A DNA stretch of 64,000 nucleotides. Origin: Bacillus sp. (in: firmicutes) (GTDB lineage: Bacteria > Bacillota > Bacilli > Bacillales > JACDOC01). Made by a program: the position numbers and the translations under genes. The stretch is from NCBI GenBank assembly GCA_017656295.1, contig JACDOC010000005.1:84849-148848 (forward strand). Direction: 5' to 3'. Below are positions 46,301 to 56,682 of this stretch, one piece after another. Each line of letters starts with the position of its first letter. Position 1 is the stretch's first letter. The notes beneath the pieces were generated by a model. That model did no database searches, had not been told where the DNA came from, and saw nothing but the letters and a program-made list of their open reading frames with translations.

Positions 46301-48907
46301 TCATTTTATTTTCTTATGCAATTCGTAAAGCGTGTTTAACGCTTGCATCGGTGTCATGTCTAATATATCGAGCGCCTTTATCGCTTCGAGTACTTGTTTT
46401 TCTTTGGACGACAGCGTCGGTTTTTCTTTTTTGACCGGTTCGTCAAAGAACGACAATTGTTCGATCGGTTCGGTTGTCTCTACTGCTTCACGTTTCGGAG
46501 ATTGATCAATTGTTTTTTCAACAACAGGTTTTTCCCCTTGTTCAAATGTTGCTAAAAGTTCATTCGCCCGCTGAATGATTTGATCTGGAAGTTGAGCTAG
46601 CTCGGCAACATGAATGCCGTAGCTTTTATCCGCTGCCCCTTCTTTAATTTTGTGCAAAAAGACGACTTTTCCGTTTTGTTCGATGGCGCTGACATGGACG
46701 TTTTTCAGTTTGTCTAATTCGTTTTCTAACACCGTTAATTCATGGTAGTGGGTAGAGAATAACGTTTTCGCGCCGATATGTTCATGAATGTATTCGATCA
46801 TCGCTTGTGCTAGTGCCATTCCATCGTACGTGCTTGTTCCGCGTCCAATTTCGTCAAATAGAATTAAACTGTTTTGGGTGGCGTTGGAGATTGCGTTATT
46901 TGCTTCGAGCATTTCAACCATAAACGTACTTTGACCGGAAATGAGGTCATCAGCTGCCCCAATACGGGTAAACACTTGGTCAAAAATCGGCAGATCCGCT
47001 CGTTTAGCCGGAACGTAACAACCGATTTGAGCTAAAATCGCCGTTAAGGCAATTTGACGCATGTACGTACTTTTACCCGACATGTTTGGTCCCGTAATTA
47101 ACAGCATTTCGCGCTCGCGGTCCATATAACAATCGTTCGGAACGTATTCTTGGGAACGCATCACTTTTTCGACTACCGGGTGACGCCCTTCTTCGATGAC
47201 AAGACGGCGTTCTTCATTAAATGTTGGTCGAACGTAGTGTCTTTCTTCACTGACTGTCGCAAAGCATTGCAACACGTCGATTTCGCTTACTACTTTTGCC
47301 AACTGCTGCAGGCGTGGAATAAACGGTTTTACATATTCACGTAACTCCACGAATAACTCGTATTCAAGCTGCATGCTTTTTTCTTCTGCTTGTAAAATAA
47401 GCGCTTCTTTTTCTTTTAGTTCTGGTGTAATAAACCGTTCGGCATTTGTTAACGTTTGTTTTCGTTCATAACGCCCTTCTTCTAACAAGTGCAAGTTTGC
47501 TTTCGTCACTTCAATGTAATAACCGAATACCCGGTTGTACCCAATTTTTAATGACTTAATCCCCGTCCGTTCGCGTTCTTCACGTTCGAGTTGCGCAATC
47601 CAGCTTTTCCCGTTTTTGCTCGCATCGCGATACGTATCGAGTTCTTGATGATATCCTTCGCGAATAATGCCCCCTTCTTTCACGCTTAACGGTGGTTGGT
47701 CCACTAGGGCACGTTCCAGACGATCAGTCATCTCTTCTAGTGGATCCATGTTATCTGCAAGCTTGTCCGCCTCATCGTTTCCAAGTTGACGAAGGACGGA
47801 TTGAATCGCTGGAATTTGCTGTAGCGAACGGCGTAATTGCACTAAGTCCCGAGCGTTGACGTTACCAAAAGCGACACGTCCAGCTAACCGTTCTAAATCG
47901 TACACTTCTTTTAATAATTCGCGAAGATCTTGGCGCTCAAAATAATGCTCTTTCAACGCTTCTACTAAAGTTAAGCGGCGTTCAATTTCTTGAAGGTCCA
48001 ATAGTGGACGGTCGATCCATTGTTTTAACAGACGGCCGCCCATCGCGGTCATCGTGTCATCTAAAAGCCAAAGAAGCGAACCTTTCCTACCTTTCGTGCG
48101 AATTGTTTCCGTTAATTCTAAGTTGCGTTTCGAAAAATAATCGATTTTCATGTATTGATGAATGTGGTATGGGGCTGCTTCTTGTAAATGTTCTAGGCTT
48201 CGTTTTTGGGTACGGAACAAATAGTTTAATAGTCGCGCAACCGTAACGCGCATTTTGTCTTGGGTTAGCGGCGTTAACAAATGGGAAAAGGCGTCGCGAA
48301 CGGACTCGTCGTCTTCAAACGAAATGGTTACTACCGATCGCTCGCGCATTGCTCGCTGAAGTTCTCCGTCAAACGAGGAGGCAACAACGACTTCTTTCGC
48401 TCCTAGTGTAGCTAATTCATTTAATACCAAGTCAAAGGAACCGTTTAACAATGTGACTTTATGCTCACCGGTCGTTAAGTCAATGGCCGCTAATCCGTAC
48501 GTGTTGTCCGAAAAATCACTGACTGTCGCGATAAAGTTGTTTTCTTTGTCGGCAAGTCCTTTTCCTTCCATCACCGTTCCCGGGGTGATGAGTTGAACGA
48601 CTTCCCGTTTGACGACCCCTTTTGCTTGCTTTGGGTCTTCGGTTTGTTCACAAATTGCGACTTTATATCCTTTTTCAATGAGCTGCTCAATATAGCTGGA
48701 TGCCGAATGATAAGGGACACCACACATCGGAATCCGTTCGTCCCCACCGTCGCGGCTCGTTAATGTAATTTCCAGTTCTTGAGCTGCTTTAACTGCATCA
48801 TCAAAAAACATTTCGTAAAAATCGCCTAAACGAAAAAATAAAAAGGCATCTTGATAATCTGCCTTGATTTGTAAGTATTGTTGAATCATCGGCGTGTATT
48901 TGGCCAT
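46301..48907 (-). CDS. mutS: DNA mismatch recognition protein MutS
   Basis: 868 residues, full length. Domain I begins [20 protein letters not shown] followed by YEMF, where the Phe-x-Glu contacts the mismatch; domain V has the ABC-type ATPase with Walker [17 protein letters not shown], Walker B and signature in [16 protein letters not shown], and the STHYHEL switch. The C-terminal tail (QLSFFDEP) contains a beta-clamp-binding-like QLSFF. It forms a two-gene operon with mutL. The promoter region is shared with the divergent deaminase gene. Confidence 0.97.
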   Translation of the reverse strand: MAKYTPMIQQYLQIKADYQDAFLFFRLGDFYEMFFDDAVKAAQELEITLTSRDGGDERIPMCGVPYHSASSYIEQLIEKGYKVAICEQTEDPKQAKGVVKREVVQLITPGTVMEGKGLADKENNFIATVSDFSDNTYGLAAIDLTTGEHKVTLLNGSFDLVLNELATLGAKEVVVASSFDGELQRAMRERSVVTISFEDDESVRDAFSHLLTPLTQDKMRVTVARLLNYLFRTQKRSLEHLQEAAPYHIHQYMKIDYFSKRNLELTETIRTKGRKGSLLWLLDDTMTAMGGRLLKQWIDRPLLDLQEIERRLTLVEALKEHYFERQDLRELLKEVYDLERLAGRVAFGNVNARDLVQLRRSLQQIPAIQSVLRQLGNDEADKLADNMDPLEEMTDRLERALVDQPPLSVKEGGIIREGYHQELDTYRDASKNGKSWIAQLEREERERTGIKSLKIGYNRVFGYYIEVTKANLHLLEEGRYERKQTLTNAERFITPELKEKEALILQAEEKSMQLEYELFVELREYVKPFIPRLQQLAKVVSEIDVLQCFATVSEERHYVRPTFNEERRLVIEEGRHPVVEKVMRSQEYVPNDCYMDREREMLLITGPNMSGKSTYMRQIALTAILAQIGCYVPAKRADLPIFDQVFTRIGAADDLISGQSTFMVEMLEANNAISNATQNSLILFDEIGRGTSTYDGMALAQAMIEYIHEHIGAKTLFSTHYHELTVLENELDKLKNVHVSAIEQNGKVVFLHKIKEGAADKSYGIHVAELAQLPDQIIQRANELLATFEQGEKPVVEKTIDQSPKREAVETTEPIEQLSFFDEPVKKEKPTLSSKEKQVLEAIKALDILDMTPMQALNTLYELHKKIK

Positions 48908-49066
48908 ATATGTCTAACCCTTTCTATTAACGTACTCATCTCTCGAATTTACATTATATCATACTTTTTCTATCACTCTTTAAAAACAAATTGGATAGAC
49001 GTTGAAGGAAAATTGTGCCATAATAAAAAAGTCTGAATTTTACGTTTTTATGTGAGGAGAGTTTCC

Positions 49067-49570
49067 ATGTCCGTTGTATTTCATGAAATGAACCACGAAA
49101 AATTTATGAAAGAAGCATTAAAAGAAGCCGAAGAAGCAGCGAAACGGGGCGACCGTCCGATCGGATGTGTGATTGTCCATGAAAATCGTATCATCGCCCG
49201 AGGCTCGAACCGCTTTTCCACATTAGACAGTAAAATTGCCCACGCGGAAGTAATGGCGATGCATCAATGCGCCTCTTTTTTAAAAAAATACTCATATGAT
49301 TGCGTCTTATACACAACGTTAGAGCCTTGTATCATGTGTTTAACGACCATTGTGATGGCCAACATTCCGTACGTCGTCTTTGGCTGTCACGATCGATATT
49401 TCCAACTAGATAAATTTATCCAAGCGAATCCCTACATCGAAAAACGGATAAAAGCCTATAAGGGAGGGGTACTTGCGGATGAATCTTATCAACTAATTCA
49501 CACATATTACCCAGAAATGGCGGAGCTCATATCTACAGGTAAGAAGCCACAAGGCTATGGGAGAAAGTAA
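49067..49570 (+). CDS. Nucleoside/tRNA adenosine deaminase-family zinc hydrolase
   Basis: 167 residues from ATG 49067 (GAGGAG with seven-base spacing; the open frame starts five codons earlier). CDA-fold deaminase: HAEVMAMHQ supplies the zinc His and catalytic Glu, and TLEPCIMCLTTIVMANI supplies the two Cys. The N-terminal FMKEALKEAEEAAKRGDRPI with GCVIV is typical of the TadA/GuaD group. Because tadA proper is usually elsewhere in Bacillus, this may be a paralogue acting on free nucleosides or bases such as guanine; substrate open. It is divergent from mutS. Confidence 0.85.
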   Translation: MSVVFHEMNHEKFMKEALKEAEEAAKRGDRPIGCVIVHENRIIARGSNRFSTLDSKIAHAEVMAMHQCASFLKKYSYDCVLYTTLEPCIMCLTTIVMANIPYVVFGCHDRYFQLDKFIQANPYIEKRIKAYKGGVLADESYQLIHTYYPEMAELISTGKKPQGYGRK

Positions 49571-49864
49571 AAAAGACGGATGATGTATATTTTTTATTTG
49601 GAGTTAGAAGGGAGGCAAAAAAAGTCATTTCAGAAAATGAATGGTGTCGTTATTTTCAAATGTCGCAAGATGTGTTCATGCGGTGTCATCGTTCCGAAAG
49701 ACCATTGAGACCGTATTTGACAAGGAATGGAAGTTAACGTTTAAATCGTGATACGATCTCGTTTCTTTTCCAATGGCTTTTTTCTAAACGTTTGTTCCTA
49801 ATAAACAAGCATTCTTTTAATATAATAGATATGGTATAATATACCAAAACGAGGTGAAAAGATA

Positions 49865-50029
49865 ATGTATATCGGTGACATCATTTATCTGTTATTTACA
49901 ATTTTGATCCCTATCGTGTTTATCGCCGCAATTATATTTTTTGTTCGTTCATCAAAGAAAAGGAAAGAGCAATTGGATAGAATTGAGAAAAAATTGGATA
50001 AAGTGTCAGGACAAGCACCTAAGCAATAG
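49865..50029 (+). CDS. Small single-helix membrane protein (DUF4083-like)
   Basis: 54 residues: a hydrophobic helix (IIYLLFTILIPIVFIAAIIF) followed by a basic, Lys-rich tail with a heptad-like RKEQLDRIEKKLDKV. GAGGTG precedes the ATG with good spacing and a terminator follows at 50038. Both the layout and the LDRIEKKLD tail match the DUF4083 family of Bacillus. Function unknown. Confidence 0.7.
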   Translation: MYIGDIIYLLFTILIPIVFIAAIIFFVRSSKKRKEQLDRIEKKLDKVSGQAPKQ

Positions 50030-50037
50030 ACGAAACA

Positions 50038-50061
50038 AGCTCGGCTTCAACAAGTCGAGCT
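50038..50061 (+). terminator. Terminator of the DUF4083-like gene
   Basis: AGCTCG / CGAGCT stem with partial inner pairing (GCTT / AAGT), ten bases past the stop and shared by the convergent SDR gene. Confidence 0.6.
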
Positions 50062-50080
50062 ATATACATTTTCCTATTTT

Positions 50081-50632
50081 TTAATACGACGGCCTCTTTT
50101 CATAAGGCTCTAGCGTGCCAACGATTGCCTTCTTTTGATCTTCTATCAAACTACGAATTACGCCTTGTGAGATTTCTTCATGAGTCAGCCATCTAGAATG
50201 GTTTCCTTCTAACACAAAGCCTAAATACACTTCACGATACAAACAGTTTGGCGGCAAATGAATCGTTTCTTGCTGGAAATACCGTCGGCTCCCTTTTACA
50301 TGGTAAAGAAGCCATTGCTCCGTTTCAGTTGCTATAAGTTGACTCATAACTTCTAAATTGTCATTCGATTGACTCCAGCTCACAACTAAATTAATGGGTC
50401 CATATTTGTTCATTGTTTGACGGAGCTGATTTTTAACCGACTCATAGTCCGTATAATCAACGACAAGGTTTGTTATTCGCTCAGGATATGGCGCTCGTTC
50501 GTTCAGACGCTGATGTTTTTTTCCATTGCGTCCGATAACCGAAACATGATACCCGTTGTTTGTAAGCCACAAGCATACGTCCGCTAACATGCCGGTCCCC
50601 CCAACGACGAGCGCGTGTGTTCTTTTTTTCAT
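50081..50632 (-). CDS. Short-chain dehydrogenase-like NAD(P)-binding protein
   Basis: 183 residues from ATG 50632 (CGAGGTG in front). Rossmann motif HALVVGGTGMLADVCLWLTN with GGTGML, followed by VSVIGRN and DYTDYESVKNQLRQTM. Shorter than classical SDR enzymes (about 250), and the Tyr-x-x-x-Lys active site is not evident, so catalytic function is uncertain. Family members of this size are found near cotE in Bacillaceae, but no role is known. Confidence 0.75.
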   Translation of the reverse strand: MKKRTHALVVGGTGMLADVCLWLTNNGYHVSVIGRNGKKHQRLNERAPYPERITNLVVDYTDYESVKNQLRQTMNKYGPINLVVSWSQSNDNLEVMSQLIATETEQWLLYHVKGSRRYFQQETIHLPPNCLYREVYLGFVLEGNHSRWLTHEEISQGVIRSLIEDQKKAIVGTLEPYEKRPSY

Positions 50633-50782
50633 GTGTATCACCTCGAATGACGGAAAATTCCTACATTTTTTATTATAACATTTATTTTCTAACATTTTCC
50701 ATCACCAATCTTTTCTTCTTTCATGCTCCCTCTAAGGGACAGCTACCATCTAATATTTTATATTTATCAAACAAGAAAAAAA

Positions 50783-50803
50783 CTAGGAAGATTACCTTCC
50801 TAG
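50783..50803 (-). terminator. Terminator of cotE
   Basis: CTAGGAAG / CTTCCTAG stem with a TTTTTTTC tail on the minus strand, five bases past the cotE stop. Confidence 0.9.
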
Positions 50804-50807
50804 CCGG

Positions 50808-51353
50808 TTAACGTTCTTTGGAACTTTCTAAAAACTCAGGGTTAATTTCTTCTTCTAATTCGTCGTCATCGACGTCATCGAAATCCCAATCATCATCGTC
50901 GCTAAAGTTACCTTGGGTAATGTTTACGACGACTTTTGTTTCACCGATGACTTCGGCTAAAAATTCTCTTTCTACGTTGACAACAATCTTGTTTCCTTTG
51001 GCAATTTCCGCCTCGACGCAGTTAGGCTGTTGTATCACACGGGCAACGACTTCTTTGTCATCAATGACATCTGAATCACGGTATCTCAGTTTGATTACAT
51101 CTGCATAATCCACCGTTTCAGTGACAACGCTTGTTTTCGTGTTGTCATGATGAGAATACCAGACGTTAATATCGTATTGGCCAACAATTTCCACCTTTTT
51201 CCCTTGTTTCCGTGCACGGTAGGAATGATTAATAATCCAGCAGCCTAATATGCTCGAAGGTGGATGGGGTGGATTAATCGTATGATTGGATTGCGTGAAT
51301 TTACGTCCTTTTGCGACGATTGATTTTGTAATAATCTCTCTGTAATCTGCCAT
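50808..51353 (-). CDS. cotE: Outer spore coat morphogenetic protein CotE
   Basis: 181 residues from ATG 51353 (GAGGAGGG upstream), the normal CotE length. It begins [19 protein letters not shown] and carries [20 protein letters not shown] and [16 protein letters not shown], all conserved in CotE. The acidic end ([18 protein letters not shown]) is the usual CotE tail. CotE organises the outer coat on the forespore surface. It is transcribed alone in this genome and confirms a spore-forming host. Confidence 0.97.
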   Translation of the reverse strand: MADYREIITKSIVAKGRKFTQSNHTINPPHPPSSILGCWIINHSYRARKQGKKVEIVGQYDINVWYSHHDNTKTSVVTETVDYADVIKLRYRDSDVIDDKEVVARVIQQPNCVEAEIAKGNKIVVNVEREFLAEVIGETKVVVNITQGNFSDDDDWDFDDVDDDELEEEINPEFLESSKER

Positions 51354-51514
51354 CGAGCGAACCCTCCTCATTCAATTTCATATCATCTTATGTGGGACAA
51401 ATGACAAATGTGCGATGAAGAAACCTAAAGATAATGACATACATTCGGTCATAATTCATTGTATGCGCCTTTTTCGGAAAACTTCACTAATCTATAAAGA
51501 AAATTATGTACAAA

Positions 51515-51548
51515 AAACACCTCCATCTTTTTTGAAGTGGAGGTGTTT
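51515..51548 (-). terminator. Terminator of the EamA transporter gene
   Basis: Perfect 11-bp stem AAACACCTCCA / TGGAGGTGTTT followed by TTTG on the minus strand. Confidence 0.9.
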
Positions 51549-51555
51549 ACACATT

Positions 51556-52425
51556 TTACGCTGCTTTCGCTTGTTTTTCTTCCGCATTATTTTTTACAAA
51601 CATATAAAGCGAAGCACTAAAAATGATGAGATAGCCGATGATACTGAATAGATCTGGTGTTTGACCGAAAATAAACATACTTAACAGCGTGGAAAAAACA
51701 ATATTCGAATAAAAAAAGATAGATATTTCTTTTGCCGGAGCAAATTTATAAGCCATCGTAATGCCAAATTGACCAAGGGTAGCAAAAACTCCCGCTAACA
51801 AGAGATAGATCCATTGCTCAAGTGTCATCGGTACGTACGTAAAAAGAACAAATGGCAGCATCATGATCGTCGTGAAAAAGGAAAAGTAAAAGACAATCGT
51901 ATAATATTTTTCCCTGTTCCCTAGCGCACGTAACACCGTATACGCACCAGCAGCAAACACGGATGAAGCAATTCCGGCTGCATACGGGATAATATCCACG
52001 TTAAATTGCGGTTTGATAACAAACAATGTACCGAGAAAGGCAATGATAATCGACGTCATTTGAAAAGGTTTTGCTTTTTCCTTTAAAAATATAGCGGAAA
52101 AAATAATTAATAAAAACGGACTTAACTTGTTAAGCATATCCGCATCCGACAGGACTAAATGGTCAATTGAATAAAAATAAAACAAGATGCCGAGCATACC
52201 AAGGATGGAGCGAAGTAATAACAGTGGTTGATTTTCTTTTTTTCCAAAAAGCCGTTCGCGATGATACACCACCATCCCAAAAGCGACGAGAGCTGATATC
52301 GCATTTCGAAATAACGTTTTTTGTACGGTCGGTAAATCGCCTGATAACTTGACAAAGGCGGACATCATCGCAAATCCAAAGGCAGATAAAAGTAATAATA
52401 AAACGCCTTTATTCCGATCACTCAT
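51556..52425 (-). CDS. EamA/DMT-family permease
   Basis: 289 residues from ATG 52425 (GAGAGGAAG in front). Ten hydrophobic helices in two repeats, beginning GVLLLLLSAFGFAMMSAFVK, with the second EamA repeat starting at about residue 150 (AAGIASSVFAAGAYTVLRAL). It should export or import small metabolites; the substrate is not predictable. The first dispersed repeat copy (52526) lies just upstream of its gene. Confidence 0.88.
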   Translation of the reverse strand: MSDRNKGVLLLLLSAFGFAMMSAFVKLSGDLPTVQKTLFRNAISALVAFGMVVYHRERLFGKKENQPLLLLRSILGMLGILFYFYSIDHLVLSDADMLNKLSPFLLIIFSAIFLKEKAKPFQMTSIIIAFLGTLFVIKPQFNVDIIPYAAGIASSVFAAGAYTVLRALGNREKYYTIVFYFSFFTTIMMLPFVLFTYVPMTLEQWIYLLLAGVFATLGQFGITMAYKFAPAKEISIFFYSNIVFSTLLSMFIFGQTPDLFSIIGYLIIFSASLYMFVKNNAEEKQAKAA

Positions 52426-52525
52426 GCTGTTCTTCCTCTCCATGAATAACTTCACCACTATACGATAACAAAAAAGACCATCTATTGACAAAAAGTAGGA
52501 TTTCCCTATTTTTTTGTAAAATGCT

Positions 52526-52690
52526 GCTATGTTATATGTCAAAGTTGTTTTTTAGCAAGTGATTCACACGGCGGCGACTCCAGCGGGAACAAGAAGCCGC
52601 AAGACCCTTACTTGAGCGCGGCTTGCGGCTTGCCCGCGGAAAGCGTCCCCCACAAGCGGAATGTATAAATATCAAAGTATCGTTTATCAG
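52526..52690. repeat. Dispersed structured repeat, copy 1
   Basis: 165 bases almost identical in layout to the copy at 61892. Shared blocks: ends GCTATGTTATATGTCA and ATCGTTTA.CAGA, the core GGCGACTCCAGCGGGAACA and TTGCCCGCGGAAAG. Internal stem AAGCCGCAAG / CTTGCGGCTT and outer pairing GCGGG / CCCGC. It is far more GC-rich than its surroundings. Non-coding. Confidence 0.9.
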
Positions 52691-52704
52691 AACCCTGTAA
52701 AAAA

Positions 52705-52730
52705 TCCCCCACAGACTTTTCTGTGAGGGA
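52705..52730 (-). terminator. Terminator of ricA
   Basis: TCCCcCACAGA / TCTGTGaGGGA stem followed by TTTTTTAC on the minus strand, nine bases past the ricA stop. Confidence 0.85.
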
Positions 52731-52738
52731 ATGACAAA

Positions 52739-53170
52739 TTAACTGCAGCTACCAGGGTAGCTATTTTTTACTTTGGCACCTGTTTCACCACGGAGAAGGT
52801 CGCCACCTGTGGATAAAATGATTTCGTCTGTTACAGTATTTGAAATCGTTGAAGCGACAATTTGTAGCAAATCGTTTACTTCCACTTGCGATTGCTTAAA
52901 TTCTTGAACAATTGGCAGTTCATCTAATTCCTTTTCGATTTTCTCAATTTTTTCTTCCACCATTTTTAACGCTTCTGTTTTCCCGTAATGCTGGAAGTTC
53001 ACTGCTTGCTTTTGTAAGCTTTTCAGACTGGCAATTAGCTCACGTACTTTTTGATTTTCGTGAATTTGTGCTTCCGCGCGTTTAAAAAAGTCAACTTCTT
53101 CTGTTTCGGCAATCATTTTCGCTAACTCTTTGGCGCGCTCCATAATGTCATCTTTTGTATATTTGGCCAT
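52739..53170 (-). CDS. ricA: RicA (YmcA) regulatory iron-sulfur complex subunit
   Basis: 143 residues. RicA with RicF and RicT forms the Y-complex that speeds Spo0F phosphorelay, biofilm and competence control and directs RNase Y to mRNAs; rny is in this window too. Helical throughout (VDFFKRAEAQIHENQKVREL, SLKSLQKQAVNFQHYGKTEA), ending in ETGAKVKNSYPGSCS whose Cys contributes to the iron-sulfur site. It starts two bases after miaB, as in B. subtilis (ymcB-ymcA). Confidence 0.93.
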   Translation of the reverse strand: MAKYTKDDIMERAKELAKMIAETEEVDFFKRAEAQIHENQKVRELIASLKSLQKQAVNFQHYGKTEALKMVEEKIEKIEKELDELPIVQEFKQSQVEVNDLLQIVASTISNTVTDEIILSTGGDLLRGETGAKVKNSYPGSCS

Positions 53171-53172
53171 TT

Positions 53173-54711
53173 TTATTTCACCTCGATTGCTTCTTCCACC
53201 ATTTCCCCGTCAAGAGTCCATGTTTTCGCTTTTGTAATTTTTACTTTTACCAGCTGACCAATCGCTGATTTTGGTCCTTTAAAGTTAACGAGTTTATTTT
53301 TACGAGTGTAACCCGCTAAAATGTCTGGATTATTTTTAGATTCACCTTCCACAAGAACTTCGACGACTTTTCCTTCGTATTCTTTCATTTTCTTCGCGGA
53401 AATTTCGTTTACAAGGTTATTAAGTCGTTGCAGACGTTCTTTTTTTACTTCCATTGGCACGTTATCTTTCATTTTCGCCGCAGGAGTTCCTTCACGTGGT
53501 GAGTAAATGAACGTATAAGCAGAGTCAAATTCTACTTCACGATATAAAGATAACGTTTCTTCGAATTGCTCTTCTGTTTCATTCGGGAAGCCGACGATAA
53601 TGTCAGTCGTTAACGCTACATCCGGAATCGCTTCTTTAATTTTACGAACGAGCTCTAAATATTGCTCACGCGTATATTTACGAGCCATAATTTTTAAAAT
53701 ATCACTAGATCCAGATTGAACTGGTAAGTGAATGTGCTCAACTAAGTTTCCGCGTTTCGCTAAAACTTCGATTAGACGATCGTCAAAGTCACGTGGGTGG
53801 CTCGTTGTGAAACGAATTCGCGGGATATCGATTTTGCGTAATTCATCCATTAAGTCACCTAAACCGTATTCCATATCTTCAAAGTCTTTACCATACGCGT
53901 TTACGTTTTGACCAAGAAGGGTGATTTCTTTATAACCTTGAGCTGCTAAATGACGTACTTCTTGGATAATGTCTTCTGGACGACGGCTACGCTCTTTACC
54001 ACGTGTATACGGGACGATACAGTACGTACAGAATTTATCGCATCCGTACATAATGTTAACCCATGCTTTAATGTTTCCTTTACGTACTTTCGGTAAGTTT
54101 TCAATTACGTCTCCTTCTTTTGACCATACTTCGACGACCATTTCCTTAGACATGTAGGCCTCATTTAAAATGTAAGGAAGACGGTGAATGTTGTGCGTAC
54201 CGAAAATCATGTCCACATATTGATATTGTTTTAAAATTTTATTAACCACTGACTCTTCTTGAGACATGCATCCACAAACCCCAAGAAGAAGGTCAGGATT
54301 TTCCATTTTTAATGGTTTTAAGTGGCCAATTTCACCGAACACTTTATTTTCCGCATTTTCACGGATGGCGCACGTGTTTAATAAAATCACGTTCGCATCT
54401 TCTGGACGGTCAGTTGGCTCATAGCCAAGCTCCATAAAAATACCGGCCATGACTTCCGTATCGTGTTCGTTCATTTGGCAACCATACGTACGGATGTAGA
54501 ATTTACGCCCGTTCCCCATCCCTCTAAATTCTTCAGGAATTTCGAAGTCTTTATGATATTTGACTTCTTCTTTCCCGCGTTTTTTTGCATCTTTTAAGGA
54601 TGGAGGAATATATACTCTTTCAAAATATTTACTGTAATCCTTCTCGGATTTTTTGTCCGATGGATTCACAGGGTTCACTTGTTGTGATTCTAAACGTTGT
54701 TTCTCGTTCAT
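53173..54711 (-). CDS. miaB: tRNA-2-methylthio-N6-isopentenyladenosine synthase MiaB
   Basis: 512 residues. The N-terminal UPF0004 iron-sulfur domain has the three cluster Cys in [31 protein letters not shown] and [13 protein letters not shown]; the radical-SAM motif is [15 protein letters not shown] (CxxxCxxC); the TRAM domain lies at the C-terminus ([11 protein letters not shown]). It adds methylthio groups to i6A37 of tRNAs reading UNN codons. It is in an operon with ricA, with an extended basic N-terminus typical of Bacillus MiaB. Confidence 0.97.
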   Translation of the reverse strand: MNEKQRLESQQVNPVNPSDKKSEKDYSKYFERVYIPPSLKDAKKRGKEEVKYHKDFEIPEEFRGMGNGRKFYIRTYGCQMNEHDTEVMAGIFMELGYEPTDRPEDANVILLNTCAIRENAENKVFGEIGHLKPLKMENPDLLLGVCGCMSQEESVVNKILKQYQYVDMIFGTHNIHRLPYILNEAYMSKEMVVEVWSKEGDVIENLPKVRKGNIKAWVNIMYGCDKFCTYCIVPYTRGKERSRRPEDIIQEVRHLAAQGYKEITLLGQNVNAYGKDFEDMEYGLGDLMDELRKIDIPRIRFTTSHPRDFDDRLIEVLAKRGNLVEHIHLPVQSGSSDILKIMARKYTREQYLELVRKIKEAIPDVALTTDIIVGFPNETEEQFEETLSLYREVEFDSAYTFIYSPREGTPAAKMKDNVPMEVKKERLQRLNNLVNEISAKKMKEYEGKVVEVLVEGESKNNPDILAGYTRKNKLVNFKGPKSAIGQLVKVKITKAKTWTLDGEMVEEAIEVK

Positions 54712-54953
54712 GAAAAATCCCCTTTCTAATGCAAAACTAAACAGGCATAAATATGCCCGTCATATTATTGTATAATATTCGTCAACATTTTTCACGCCCG
54801 AATTTTAGAAAATCATCAAACAACCACCTATACTACTAATCATCACCAATGAGCCAGTGATTCAAACATGATGTGCTTAATTCCCATATAGTATAAAATG
54901 TCTGTTGGCATTTGACAATCATCGAAGCCGTATTGTCGTGAATTGTTCACTTT

Positions 54954-55400
54954 TTATGAAGGCTGAGTACCACGATACAAAAATAAAAGTGCCATGATCA
55001 AACAAATAGCCCCCGCTACTCGATACCCGTTAAATGCTATTTTCGGACTGCCAAACCAGCCGAATGTGTCAATGAGAATACTAGAGATGACTTGCCCGCT
55101 CATGACCGCAATGATGGTGGTGGCTACTCCTAGCTTAGGTACGGATATAATGACAAAAACAACAAAGCCAGTCCCTAACAATCCGCCAAGTAATAACCAA
55201 CGAGGGACTTGTAAAAATTGACCGAGAGCACCTTTACCAAAAAACAAAACAATCAATGTTAACATCACCGTCCCAACGAAAAAAGACACCCACGCCGCTT
55301 CTAAGCTCCCGATTCGCTTTCCAAGTCCCCCATTAATGGGAGCTTGAGTAGCTGAACAAACTCCAGCCAAAGTAGCTATGATTACATACACCCATGCCAT
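54954..55400 (-). CDS. Small DMT-superfamily permease (DUF606/YdcZ-like)
   Basis: 148 residues from ATG 55400 (GAGGGGG in front). Five hydrophobic helices; begins MAWVYVIIATLAGVCSATQA, then GQVISSILIDTFGWFG, characteristic of the YdcZ family, in which two short proteins or halves make a full transporter. No partner gene is adjacent, so it may act as a homodimer. Substrate unknown. Confidence 0.82.
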   Translation of the reverse strand: MAWVYVIIATLAGVCSATQAPINGGLGKRIGSLEAAWVSFFVGTVMLTLIVLFFGKGALGQFLQVPRWLLLGGLLGTGFVVFVIISVPKLGVATTIIAVMSGQVISSILIDTFGWFGSPKIAFNGYRVAGAICLIMALLFLYRGTQPS

Positions 55401-55798
55401 ATAATAACCCCCTCGATTATTTTCCAAATACATACATTCTCCTTTTTGAGCATTGACTCCTTTTTTGAGAAAAAGTATTTTTTACCACTCTTTTGTCAAG
55501 TTACTTTTTCTCCCGATTAAAAAAACCGTTTGCTCCAAAAGCAAACGGTTTTTTCAAATTATTGACATATTCGGTGTTATTATAGGCTGTATGAACCTAC
55601 GCACCAATAGTATTCATATCATCTACTTTTGTATCACATACCTTTCACGGAGCTCATAAGCAGAGGAGCCATGTTCAACAAAATCCACAATTTTACACTT
55701 AATCATTTAAAAGCTTTTAAACGAAATTTGAGGGGAAGGAGATGGAAGTGATGGCTAGAAGAAGAAAACTAATAGAACTTTTGGTATGGTGAAAAGAC
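55401..55798. other. Gap of about 400 bases with one strong hairpin, no gene seen
   Basis: No convincing frame or known RNA. It holds the hairpin at 55521-55553; the rest is plain AT-rich sequence. Confidence 0.5.
55521..55553. terminator. Bidirectional terminator
   Basis: 13-bp stem AAAAACCGTTTGC / GCAAACGGTTTTT with a 7-base loop and T-runs both ways, between the gene at 55799 and the YdcZ-like gene. Confidence 0.85.
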
Positions 55799-56197
55799 TT
55801 AAGTAAAATTACGGAGGTCGCCGTCTTCATCAGTATTCCGTCCGCTGTCACCAATTTCAGAATCCTCTACCACAATACCTTCTTCGCTGTTACTTTCTCG
55901 CTCTTTTTTAGCCATCTGTCCCGTTTGATTTACGTTTGGTTCGACTTCTTTAGCGATCTGTCCGCCTTGACTTACGTTTGTCCCACGCTTTCCACTAATC
56001 TGTCCGCCGCCAATTGCTGATAGTGTAACACCAGCCTTGCCGCCTTGATTAGCAAGATTATTGTTGTTGTCATTGTTGTTGTAAATATTAATGTAAATGT
56101 TGAGTTCAATGGAAAAACCTTCTAAGTTATATTTAAAGGAGGCAGTTTTTTCTACATTTTCATCATCATAGTCGTTTTGATGTCCAGGCACAAGCAT
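55799..56197 (-). CDS. Low-complexity acidic/Asn-rich hypothetical protein
   Basis: 132 residues from ATG 56197 (AATAGGAGAAAAA in front). The first part is polar with Asn runs (INIYNNNDNNNNLANQGG); the second part has two related segments NVSQGGQIAKE and NVNQTGQMAKKE; the tail is acidic (DSEIGDSGRNTDEDGDL). No signal, membrane helix or known domain. A short relative of its tail is encoded at 56399. Surface, spore or exosporium structural roles would suit the composition but are not shown. Confidence 0.6.
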   Translation of the reverse strand: MLVPGHQNDYDDENVEKTASFKYNLEGFSIELNIYINIYNNNDNNNNLANQGGKAGVTLSAIGGGQISGKRGTNVSQGGQIAKEVEPNVNQTGQMAKKERESNSEEGIVVEDSEIGDSGRNTDEDGDLRNFT

Positions 56198-56398
56198 TTT
56201 TTCTCCTATTCTCACTTGAATATGATGGCCATCCTATCACGGCAATATAGTTGTCCACACTCTAATACTATTCGATATATATAGGTGTTTAACTTTGATC
56301 AACCTGGGAGAATAGGTAGGTCCAAACCTGTTAACACATTGTTTTGAGGATGAGGAGGCTTTCGTAAAGGTTGATAATAAACCTATTTTCCTTTTTAT

Positions 56399-56533
56399 CT
56401 ATGAAGGTTCCTCTTCTTCAGCGCTCTGTTCGCTTTCTTCAGAACCACCACCTGCTACGATAGTCCCTTTTTCGATGTCATTCTCTCCTTCTTTTTTAGC
56501 AATCTGTCCCATTTGATTTGCGTTTTGTCCCAT
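56399..56533 (-). CDS. Small acidic protein, short paralogue of the 55799 gene tail
   Basis: 44 residues: NQMGQIAKKEGENDIEKGT, then GGGSEESEQSAEEEEPS. The first part matches NQTGQMAKKERESNSEEG in the neighbouring longer protein. No good ribosome site lies before ATG 56533 (an AGGAG is 20 bases away), and a stop closes the frame ten codons upstream, so it may be a truncated relic rather than a working gene. Confidence 0.4.
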   Translation of the reverse strand: MGQNANQMGQIAKKEGENDIEKGTIVAGGGSEESEQSAEEEEPS

Positions 56534-56654
56534 ATAAGTAATATATTCTCTGCTCTCCTTCTAGATTGAACGGTTGTCCACTCTTTAATGCCTATTTTTG
56601 ATAAGTGTTAGAGAGTAGACAATAAAAATTCCAATCCACGTCCTTGTAATAAAA

Positions 56655-56678
56655 AAGTGCCCCTTTTAAGGGACACTT
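56655..56678 (-). terminator. Terminator of the korAB operon
   Basis: AAGTGnCCCTT / AAGGGnCACTT stem followed by TTTTTTAT on the minus strand, five bases past korB. Confidence 0.9.
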
Positions 56679-56682
56679 CTTC

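Noticed and set aside
49571..49864. Short frame at about 49640 after the deaminase gene
   Set aside because: 36 codons without a good ribosome site or recognisable sequence; left unannotated.
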